This document shows positions 35,901 to 47,900 of a stretch of DNA of 64,000 nucleotides, in pieces. The notes beneath the pieces are model-generated. The model did no database searches and was not told where the DNA came from. It saw only the letters and a list, made by a program, of their open reading frames with translations. Position 1 is the stretch's first letter. Every line of letters begins with the position of its first letter. The DNA lies in NCBI RefSeq assembly GCF_963576615.1, contig NC_088714.1:186001-250000 (forward strand), in the 5' to 3' direction. A program made the translations under genes and the position numbers. This DNA is from Watersipora subatra. Lineage: Eukaryota > Bryozoa > Gymnolaemata > Cheilostomatida > Watersiporidae.

Positions 35901-38900
35901 ACAAAACACTTCTTTCATATGTAGTTTGAACGTTAGAATGGCAAATGTTGTAATATGTTAAATACAAATCAATTTTGTGTGCAAAGACTTTTTTTACTAC
36001 CCGGGCAACGCCGGGTAGCACAGCTAGGCTTGAAGCCGTGGCGTCACTCGGGGATGCGCGGGAGACCTTTTTCGTCCCGAGTACAGCGAGAGTCTCCAGC
36101 CGCTGCTTTCTAGATGAATGAGTTGGTGAGTGCGAGGCGGATTGATTGCAAAGCGATTGAGCGCTAGGCGATTGATTGCGAGTGCGAGGCAATTGGTTGC
36201 GAGACGATTGGTTGCGAGTGCAAGGTGATTGATTGCAAGGCGAGTGGGAGGTGATTGCAAGGCGAGTGCGAGGCGATTAATTGCGAGGAGAATGCAAGGC
36301 GATTGACTGAGGCGAGCAGGCCGATTGAGTGCGAGGCAGGTGCGGGCCGATTGATTGCAAGGCGATTGACTGCGAGTGCAAACCGATTGATTATGAGGCG
36401 ACTGCAAGAGCGCGATTGTCAACCGCTCGGCGGGTAAAGACTGGTCAGCCAAGGCGGGGGCTCAGCAGCAGAAGTGCGCGATCGTCAACTGCAAATATAG
36501 ACGAGGGTGAACGGATGCATGAATCTAGACACATGAGTCTAGAATATTTACTAGATTTTACACGCATCTAGCTGTAAGACACATTGCAGATTTTCATTTT
36601 TCTCCCCAACATTGACATGTATAAGTGCATACATACTCTGATCAAGACAACAACTTCAGTAGACTGCATATTTGGAGTTGTTTTTTCGTATGAAAGGCAA
36701 CTCTAAATAAACTTTATGCTGCCCGTGAATCTGCTCTTGTAGGCGGGTAATGCAGCTAGTGCGTTCATAAAGATCAACAAATGCAAGAGTGGCGCTCAAA
36801 TAGAGGTGGCGTTCAATTAAAGGATGGCGGCCTATTTTTCAACCCTTCTCTTAAAAGAAACACTCAAATAGAGGTGGGGTTCAAATAAAAGTTTCACAGG
36901 AACTATTTTAATCTAGCGGAAGTAAGAAAATCTCACTGGCGCGACAAGGGAGAAAATGGCGTGACAAGGGAAAACAATGGCGAGACAAGGGAGACAATGG
37001 CGAGACAAGGGAAAACAATGGCAAGACAGGAGAGACAATGATGAGACAGGAGAAACAATGGCGAAACAATGGCGAGGTAATGGAAACAATGGCGAGACAA
37101 GGGAGACAATGGCGAGACAAGGGAGACAATGGCGAAACAAGGGGGACAATGGCGAGACAATGGAAACAATGACGAGACAAGGGAGACAATGGAAACAACG
37201 GCGGGACGAGGGAGACAATGGCGAGACGAGGGAGACAATGGTGAGACGAGGGAGACAATGGCGAGACAAGAGAGACAAGCAATGAATGAGTGTAACATTA
37301 GCTCTAGGCACAGTTTTCTTGACGAGATGAAATCAGGGGCACGAAAAAAAAACACTTGAGAGCTAACCTTTTTAGCTTGTGTCCGAATTGTCGCCCGATT
37401 ACTCAATGATCGTTTTCTTTCCTGCAGAGCTTGGGTCAACTTGCGTGTGACAGGCCGTACGTCTCTCCTAAACTTCTGTTTGCTGTGGCCACTAACCTGT
37501 CTGTTAAAACAATAAAATTAGAGTCTGCCACCAAATATCCTCTGGGCTATATCATATGTAAAAGTAGTCTAATACTATATGATGGAATGTCAACATGATA
37601 TACAATTTGTCACAGGGTAGTACTGATATAGTTAACATGGTATACAATGTTGCACAGGGTAATACTGATATAGAATCAACATACTGATATAGAGTCAACA
37701 TGATATACAATGTGTCACAGGGTGGTACTGATAGAGAGTTACCATGATATACAATGTATCACAGGGTAGTACTGATATAGAGTTAACATGGTGTATAATG
37801 TATCAGAGGGTAGTACTGATATAGAGTTCACATGATATACAATGTGTCACAGGGTAGTACTGATATAGAGTTAGCATGGTATACAATGTTTCACAGAGTA
37901 GTACTGATATAGAGTTAACATGATATACAATGTGTCACAGGGTAGTACTGATATAGAGTTCACATGATATACAATGTGTCACAGGGTAGTACTGATATAG
38001 AGTTAGCATGGTATACAATGTTTCACAGGGTAGTACTGATATAGAGTTAACATGATATACAATGTTTCACAGGGTAGTACTGATATAAAGTTAACATGGT
38101 GTACAATGTATCACAGGGTAGTACTGATATAGAGTCAACATGGTGTACAAGCAACATGACATGATCTCCGAATCGATGGGTTGTTGATGAACATCACCAC
38201 AACGCCAACTTAAAAGGGGAAACAAGAAAAGCTAAGCAATGGTCATTACATGTCATCAGCTGAATGCGACTCACCTGGAGACAGCAGGTATTCTTGGATC
38301 AGCTTCAAGATTAGCAAAACATTTAAGCTTTTTATCTTTTCCATGAGTTTTACCTACTAAACACACATAGTAGAAAATGAAACATTAGAACTCATGCTAA
38401 GCGCTACAGAAGACAAATATGGCAGACTAGGAGAAGAATTTACATGAAGTATATTACCTGTGAGTGGCTCACTCGGCACGGGGAATGATTTAATATCAGT
38501 ATCGATGAAATACAACTGGTCATCGGTCTTCTCAGCCGCCAGACCTCTAAAATATTCCAGGTAGTGATGGCCATAAATTGGAACATGTCTAAATGCAAGT
38601 TTAGTTGAACATCCGTTAAAGGAATGAAGTAACAGGTTTAAAGGTGTGGTTGGCAGCAATTGAAACAAAGCCACAGACACCAGAATCTTCAGTTGCTGAA
38701 TAAGTAAAAAGTGATGCAAGCCTAAAATCTTTCAACCGAACATATTCTGGTACAATCTGGTCACACTTGGTGAAACAAGAGATCACATTTGATTGGACAA
38801 CTTATATTTAGCTAATACAATGTTCACTTCATTTCGTCACAAATTGTTGGTTCGATTGTCATTCAGAATGCAGCAAATAGATTAGGATAAGAAATAGTTG

Positions 38901-41900
38901 AAACCATATAAACTTTTTGTGTCCAATTCAGACTTGTTTGGTAGTCACTTACCAACTTAAGAACCAACTTAAGATGATGTGGTTGTGACAAGCCTACGTA
39001 GAAGACTTGGCCAGCACTTGAAAGATAACAAGTTACAGCAAACTACTAGAGTTATTGCTAATAGTATATCAGGCAGTAGTTCAATACGTACTGCCAGTTT
39101 TAGCTACTCTGATCTTACCATACATACAGGCATTTCACATGTATGTATATATATATATATATATCTATATATACATGTATATTTCTCAAAGTTTGTCCGT
39201 ATGTGTATTTGTAGGTTTGATTGTCCGGCTATAGCATAGTTCGAATAGTTGTAGTTGGACAACAATGCAGACACAAAGTCATGGCTCACCGCCATTAGAA
39301 GCCTAGCTTATTAAGCAGCTTACTAAAATTTTCCATTGGCAATGTGCCTGGCTAACAGCTTGAAAGTTACAGTTGTTTGACCAAGTTTTAAAACTTTTAC
39401 AGTTGTTTTTATTTCTCTCTTAATTTATTTCAACTACACAAAACACTTGTGTCATGATATGTAATTTGAAAGTTAGAATGGGAAATGTTGTTATATATTA
39501 AATACAATCAATTTTCTGTCCAAAAACTTCTTTATTACTCGGGCAACGCCGGGTAGCACAGCTAGTATATATATATTTAAATATGTACAGTAAACGCTCC
39601 TATAACGTAAATTCCAGATAACCTAAAAAATTTATGCAACGTTTTAGCTTCGCACTATGTAAAAATTTCCATATAACGTAAAGTGTCAAGTAATGACAGC
39701 TTCTCAAATTCGATTTGAATGGTAACATAATTATCTCGCCGCACTTGTGAAAAAAATACGTACGTATAGGGTATGTCTATTATACGGTATATACAACTTC
39801 TATGGCATTTAAGTTCATCGTAATAGATCGTCAGATGGGTCGACAAAACAGACAATAGGTAGCTGCGCAGTAAATAATGTATTAAAGGCGATCAATTTGT
39901 GCAGGCGTTACAGCGTCGGTCTACCAATCTAAATGTCACGAGTTAGGAGTATCGCCAAAAGTTATCTTTTATTCTAATCTTGACCCCTGGGTACAGATAG
40001 ACGATAAACAGGTAAACAACGCTTTTTATATAATAAAAACATATTTTTGTTTTGCTTTTTGTACACATATAAAGTACGTGTTATTAGTTTGACTTTGCAG
40101 AATAGACTTTGCTGTCTAAAAAAATAAACAAATCGTTGTAAATAGACGTCAAATATATGCGGTTCACATCAACTTGTAAAATTACCGCAATCGGAGTATA
40201 TTTGTATATTTGTATATTTGTATATTTGTGAAAATATTTCGACGAATAAGGTTGCATGAAAGTGTAAACAGAAACCATCCTGTAACAACTACGTCCCATT
40301 TGAGCCGTTTTGGAAAGCGAATCCAAACTACGGCGGTCTCGTGTGGCTGCGATTGACCGTTTGTTTTTTAGCTTTTAAGAGCTTGTAGTCACATTGCCAT
40401 ATATTTTGCACCTACAACACAACAGAGTAAGACATGGTGAATCTTATGATACCAAATAACTGTAATGTGAATTTTGTTGCAAGTCAACCTTTAAACCCTG
40501 TGGTCTAGTAGTAACAATTAAAATCTAGCACTAAAACAAACACAGGACATTGGAGCTGATCGTGGGAACTACAGATAGCAAACTAACCATTAAGCTACAC
40601 AGAATACAATGACTTCATTGGGCAAATAGCCATTACATTGGTTAAGATACTCAGGTTTAAAGTTAAAGAGTTTGCTTTAAGTCTCATTACTTCAGGTCTC
40701 TTTAAGGCTCATTACAACGTCGTTAATCGTATAAACAGCTCTAGTGCTTGCAGCTTTCTGGATGGTAAAGTTGCACAAAACTTTGGATATCATTCCATCT
40801 TGCACAGATTTCTTTCATATCCGCAGTTAAGGCATCATTCTTGATGTCATCCTCATCAGAAGACATCATTTTCAACGACCGTTTCTGTTCTACTTCTTCC
40901 TGAAGGTGCACGAGTTCTTCGGTGGTGAGCACATCACATTGTTCGTCGAGGAGCTCCTCGACATCGCCGCTGTCTATTTTTAAACCAAGATTTCGGCCTC
41001 TACTGACAATTTCATCAATCAGTTGAACGCCTTTTTGCAGTCCCTCACCGACGTCAGCAGCTGTGCTGGTACCAGCAACGCCGTCTGGCCCTTCCAACTC
41101 TGGTCCAGCCACACACTTGGGCCACAATTTTTTCCATGCCGAGTTCATAGTCTTGTATGACACTTGGTTCCACATTTTGTCAATGAAGGAGATGCAGTGG
41201 TAAACATTGAAATGATTTTTCCAAAAATTTCAAAGGGTTAGGTTTGTGTCACTAGTCACATCGAAGCATCGTTGAAACAAGAATTTAGTGTACAACTTCT
41301 CAAAATTTGCGATAATTTGCTGGTCCATAGGTTGAATCAGAGGTGTAGTAGTTGCAGGGAGAAACTTTATCTTGATGAAATCCAATTTTTCTGTCAAATC
41401 TTTTTGGAAACATGGAGGGTGGGCAGAAGCATTATCCATAAGAAGACAGCAGCGTAGTGGCAATTACTTTTCCACCAAATATTTTTTTACGGCTGAACCA
41501 AACACCTCATGCACACACTCAGTACTAATTTGCCTGGTCAGCTAAGCCTCTGTATTCGACCTCCACATAACAGGCAACCTCCCTTTACTAACATTGTTAG
41601 CTTTGAAAGCCCTTGGATTCTCGGGATGGTAAATGAGAAGAGGCTTTACTTTGAAGTCACTGCTAGCGTTTCCACACAACAAGAGAGTTAGTCTATCCTT
41701 CATTGGTTTGTGGCCTGGCATCGACATATCCTCACAAATTATGTACGTTCATGGCACTTTTTTTCTTCAAAAAAGTCCAGTTTTATCCATATTGAACGCT
41801 TGTTGAGGACATATATGTTGGCATCGACATATTGCTTGAATTCCTTTTTCAAGTCATCAGCAACTGTTTTGTCCGAAATTTCTGCCTCCCCATGACGAAC

Positions 41901-44900
41901 AACAGAGTGTATCCCACTTCTTTTCTTAAACTTTTCAAACCACCCTCTGCCAGCTTTAAAATCAAACCCTTCAAGAATGATGGTAGGATTCATACAAAAG
42001 TTTTGCTTTTGTACAAATCGTATCTTCACTCAGAGTGTCCCTTGTTTTTCATTTATGAAAATAAGCAGGTTTTTCCACTGCTTCCAATACCTGCGGCTTT
42101 TGTTTGCTAAAAATACTAGATCATTAAATGACATCACCTGCTTTAAGCTGATCTTTGTTTTTTACGGTGGTACTTATGGTCGATTTCGCCATGCCAAACT
42201 CCTTAGCCAACACAGATAAAGGCACACCAGATTCATATTTAGCTATCAATTCCTTTTTTAATTCAATATTTTTTCCGAATTATCTTTTTTTCCCTCGGTG
42301 TCCTTTCTTTGTTTTTGGAGCCATAGTAATGAATCAGGGTTGGGAAAAACATCGATATGTTTAAAAATACCATATCACTGATATATATCATGATATTTAT
42401 TGATATTTTTGATATTTATGATATTTATTGATATGATATCTTTGAAACAAATGACATTTCTGAAAAAAAATGACGCTAGGTTGAACTTGTATGGTGTTTA
42501 AATTGTGATTGATGTATTTTATAGGTTGTATGGAACCAGTCAGCACTGTTTAATACTAAAAACTTGATTTATTGTAAGCCTAGTATAATAATAATATTTA
42601 TAAATATGAGCATGTTCGTCAAACATTGGATTAGAAATCATGACATGAATGCAAAGTGCAAACAAAATAGTGCATATAGTAAATACACACTATGATAGTC
42701 CAAGCATGTTCTCATGTCCTACTCTTGTCTAGTTTAGGTATTTGTAAACAAACACCAGCTTGCCAACCTTCACACCGAGATGATTTCTCAACTTGCTGTA
42801 AACCAGTCCACATGATGAAAACACACAGTCAACACTAGCAGTCAGAGTTATATCATCATATTTATAGATTTTATACTGAGCCAGAATCCTTTAAAGCTAT
42901 TCATTGAAAGAATTTTACAAAAAAAAACGATGAGTTGAGTTACTCTGTCATCTCAGTGAGTCAGTGTAATATGCTTACACTTCTGTTTCTGATGGAGTAT
43001 GAAGTTCAAAGGGTTTTCAGCAGGCTGGTCTTCCAATAAGGCAATAAAATATAACAGTTCAATATGACATGAGATAATCAGGTTAAGGAATAGTACTGGG
43101 ATGAAGGAATACAATTTAGATCTGAAAAACTCTTCACAACTCAAACACTAATTAATTGGTCTAGCCAACGTTACCTCCTTGGTCTGCCTGTCTTTTTTTG
43201 TCTGTTGGGTAAGCCTAATAGGCCTCTATGCAAGTACCTGATGACTTTAGGTGTGATATATATCAAGCGATATATATCAGACCAACCCTGTAATGAATGT
43301 TTCGATGCAGTTTCCGGAGTTGTTCCGAACGTTTAATTCCAAAGCTCAAGCTCCGGTTTAGTCGAGAACCGAATTAATTTTACATTCGAGATCCGAGACG
43401 AACAAATCTCAAAATTTTTAGTCGAAAGCCGAGTTGGTCGAGAACCGAGGTTTCACTGTATATAAATCTCAAAGTCTGTCGTATTTTGGTCTGCCTTGCG
43501 ATAGCTATTAACATCTAGGAATAAAAGACCTGTTTCGAGCTGGATTTGATCTCAGAACCTCCCGCTCACCAAACAATAACCTAACCAATTAGGCTACGTG
43601 AGATGCAATGGATTCATTAAGCGATATGAGTTGTTATTTCGATTAAAATATGCATAGCACTCCGCGTTGAGATGACACATGAGATAACATGCGATACAAC
43701 TTTAAGTACTCTTTGAGTTGCTCACGACTCAAGTCACTAATATTTTAGTTTTTTAATGCAATTTTTCATAACTAGATCACCTATCTATTGTATGCTTACA
43801 GCAATTTACTTAATCTACAATACTAGCAAATAGTCAAGTCTTAACAACAAAAACATCTGAGTTCAAAATGGATTCCCTGTACAGCTGGTTGTACCATTCC
43901 TACAAAAAAGAAGTGAGATTTTCATTTTTTCCTTAGTTTTCAGACTTTATTACTGCAAATACGGAATTTCAGTTTAATTTTCATACCTGATGCAAGAGTA
44001 AATGCCAATGAAGAGATAGATGTCACTGAAATACTTTTAAAAATGCCAAATTGCCTACACATACAATTGTGCTACTGCAACTGACACAAACATTTTTCAA
44101 GAACTCGGATGACTTTCGATAATGCGAGAGAGTTTGAGCTATTTGCAATAGCTCTACATTTCAGAGCTTATAGTATAGTAACTGTTGTTATTTTAGTGTT
44201 ATAATAACTCAGGTCAGTGACCTTTCTACATTGATGCTCGACGATTTCTACTAAACATGAACACAATGAATGAATCTCAAGAATGAGCTCGGTGCATAAG
44301 CTGATACGATTATAGGTTAGTGTTGATTAAAGTAAAGTAGAATAGACATGACACATTGTTTGCCCTTCTTCTAGTAATAGTTGTTATGAAAAAGAAGACA
44401 ATCCTTAACTTAATACTTGATAACCAGTAATGTAAAGCCATTTCAGTGAAAATTTCACTGAAATTTTAAAATTATAATGAAGTGTTGGTTGAGCATTCAG
44501 CAATCAGGTTAAGAATTTTCTTTCCATCTTTGAATACAGACTAAACCTAAATTGAAGACTTCAGCAACAAAGGTATAACGAATTAAAATAGGATATTCGG
44601 TTATCGCTCCAGAAGAGGAAAACTATTAAGGTCTTGGAATAAACTAAAAACTTCTCAATAGTTGATAGCAGCTACAGTTGATACAGATATCAACCAAAAA
44701 TAGAACAGTGTAAAACTGCGAGGTTTTACTTTATCCTTTCTCTTTACTATTCTTCTCTTTTTGTAACCTGCAGCCTCCAAACATTTGTAATTTTTTGTGA
44801 AAATGCATATAATATTCCTTTAAGAGTTTGTATATCAAACAATGCAGACTTAGACAGCTTCTCAGTACACTTTTCTATATTTAAGACTTTATAATGCCAG

Positions 44901-47900
44901 TCATTCCTTGTACATTCAGAGCTACAGTGGTGACCACAATTGTAGAACTGCTTAAAATAAACATGTTATTTGTTATTAATTTTTAGTTTGTTAAGTATTT
45001 ATTAAATTAACAAGAATAAACATTTCCGTTGATGGCAGAATGCACATCAATGGAAAGCTAAGGAAGTTCTACACAGGAATATTGTTAAATACAGTAATAC
45101 TTCAACTTACGAGTGCTCCAACGTACGAGAAACTTGAGATACAAGCCAACTTTTAAGCAAGTTTTAGCACTAACATACGAGCCATGTTTGAGATACGAGC
45201 ATGTGAGTCAGTTGCCAAGTATGCCGGAGGTGTTTTATGACAACAGCATCAATCTGTATTTTTCAACTGCACAGGTTATACTTTGGTACCTTGTTTTTGT
45301 GAGCGCTTTTCAGTGCAGAGTTATATGAATTAAAAGTACTGTGTTTGCCAGTAAAATGAAAAATAATGCAAAGAAAAAGCAAATGATAACAATTGATATT
45401 AAACGGAAAATTATTGAAAAATATGCGAAATGTGTATGCATGATTGAGCTAGCTCAGCAATATGAGAAATACATCCACAATTATTAAACAGAAGGGTTAT
45501 ATTCAGGGTATTTAGCTAGCAAAATGACTAACCGTAGTTTCTAAATGGCGCAGCGATCTTCACCACCGCTGATGGAGAGACCGCTCAGGCATTGGATAAA
45601 AGATAAACAATTGGCCGGTGACAGCGTAACTGAAACGACGCTATTTGAAAAGGCCGGTGCTATCCATCAAAACTATAAAAATAGACATTCGGACAAGTTG
45701 GCTAGTGGTCGTGCATTAAACCTTTGTGACGACACCTGTGTTTGTCCTAATCGCAACATGTTGAAAGGGCGACAAAGGCAAACGTCCTTAGATAGGCTCA
45801 TCTTAAAATGGCCGGCTAGTCAAGAAAGCGAAACAAAGGAAAAATTAGCTAACTAGCGAGAAACTTCAAACTATGAACGCCGAAGAAATTTTAATTATGT
45901 TAAGTTAAAAATGAAAGCTTGCTTTTAGATTTGCTTCTACGTTTGTCTTTTAAGACTTTGATAAAATCCAAAGTTATCAAAGTCAACTGTTGTAATGAAG
46001 GATAACTTATATATCTCTCTCTGGCAAATGCTAGCGTTAGCTGCTATTGTATGTATTTAATTTTACATTTTAATTTAACACATTTCCTTGCATTATTTTT
46101 TATTTGTTGCTTTTTGAAAGCAAGTGGTAAGTTAGGACAATAACCAACATGTTCTTTTTGTTACAATATCTTGTTTTGAGTGTTTTATTTGCATTTTTCA
46201 GAGTATGGAAACCAATAAATATATATTTAATTGTTCTATATATAAATAAATTGCACCAACATGCGAGTAAATTGACATACGAGCTCAGTCTCGGCACGCA
46301 TTAAGCTCGTAAGTTGACGTATGACTGTATCAACTAATACGTAACTTTTAGCCTAGTTTTGGTGTTCCGAGAGTTCTGGTCTTACGTGGGAGTATCCGCA
46401 CATTAGACCCAATAAAAACTAAGTTTATATTTGTTGACAAATTTGACCTAACTTTCAGATGAACTCACACAACATTTCAGTTGATTTTATTAGAAATTAT
46501 CGGTATTTTTATATCATTTGCGATTGATTTTTATGTTTGAAGTGGTCTGACTGCCAGGATGTTTCAGGATTAATGTTAACACAACTTCATCACTGTTAAA
46601 ACATTCATTAAAATGAACTTCATAAAACTAAACAATTTTAAATGAAGAAGACATTCAATTGAACAGAACTTTGTAACAAAGGTGGTACACTGCCAGCCTA
46701 TAAATCCCATTTTCGGATAAAAAAAAGTCTCTATGTTACTACCCTGTAGCATGTAACATGAAAACACGCAGCAATAAGTAATCAGAGTGCAGAAATTAGA
46801 GCAACAAGACGTGTCTCATCATTCCAATCTCAGACTAGCCTTACATGTTATTGTATCGATATGTAGGCTATATCCTAATTAACATCATCTAAAATGAATC
46901 AGATCAGATCAGATAAAAATTTTCCGCAAAAGACCCTCCAATGAAGGTAAAAAACAAAATAGCGGAACTCAGCTTAAAAAGAGCAAGCTAGCTATTCAAC
47001 CTCGGCATGAACTTCCCTCACCGTCCGAGGCCAAAAAGAATATCTTAACTGATCGGTATTAATGTGGGGCAAGTAATACTTCCCAAATCGAGTAGACAAT
47101 GCAGGAGGCCTTCCCTCTTTATCAGAACCACTTTCCCTGACTTTAACTCCCACATTTATATCAATATCGCCTCCGACGATTCTACCAAAAATATTTTTAC
47201 GCAGTCTGGATCGTCTCTCCTCCAGCGATTCAAAAGAAGTATTCTCTCTTAAATTAGTGAAACTAGTAATTCCTTTTTTCTTGAAAATAAATCTCAGTGC
47301 TAGGTTTTGTGTCTGCTCTAATGATAAAATATCTTTTTTAAGATGTGGATCCCAAACCACGCACCCATATTCAAGGCCTGGTCTTACCAAGGATGTATAT
47401 GCAGCCTTTCTAGTTCGAGCATCCGCATTTCGGAGTACCCTTCTAAGCATCCCAATTAATCGCTTCCCTTTAGATTCAATTTTGCAAATGTGTTTATTCC
47501 ATTTTAAGTCACTCTGGAGCTCTACTCCGAGATACGGATTAGATAAGACGCTTTATAGTTTTTGGGCACATAAGAAAAAAGAAGGACACCTCCAAAGTGT
47601 TTAAGACTGTTTACCAATGTCAATGATTTGCCATTTAGGGGATATGTGGCACTTGGACTACCACTGACTTTTCTGACAAATCGGACAATTTGGCTCACTG
47701 TATCACTCAGTATCAGTATTAAAATTCATTCCACAATTAATGGCCCGCTGATCAAGCAGTTATTTTATCCTCTTAAAATTTGACTGAATCTGCGGAGGTA
47801 TTGAAAGAACAACAAAGTAAAGCGTCGTCCGCAGAGAGATTAATCGAGGATGGTTTGAGGTGGTCTAAAATGTAAATGATATAAACTGAAAACCATGTGG

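Larger units (their letters stand above)
32082..36759 (+). mobile_element. Composite Helitron, 4.7 kb, with internal Helitron ends and a Tc1 insertion
   Basis: It starts TCTACTATATAAACGG after an A and ends GCGGGTAATGCAG-CTAG before a T, the same ends as the element at 18005-20917. The two flanks join into a continuous TIR element (29193-32081 with 36760-36890), so this is one insertion. Inside are two diverged copies of a block (about 32620 and 33575), three Helitron-type 3' hairpins, ACCCGG-GCAACG-CCGGGT then CTAG (about 33052-33080, degenerate at 34083, 36000-36028), the Tc1 element at 34273-35705, and a GC-richer repetitive stretch at 36040-36470. No Rep/helicase gene was seen. Confidence 0.75.

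Noticed and set aside
35893-36571. ORFs of 60-142 codons rich in Arg/Ala/Leu/Asn
   Set aside because: Produced by the GCGATTGATTGC repeat in the composite Helitron.
36908-37439. Overlapping ORFs of 124-168 codons rich in Leu, Ser, Pro and His
   Set aside because: They follow the 20-bp minisatellite; the only real coding part is NOP53 exon 4 at 37368-37500.
43520-43640. tRNA gene on the - strand
   Set aside because: A and B boxes are visible but arms do not pair into a full cloverleaf; treated as a tRNA-derived SINE.
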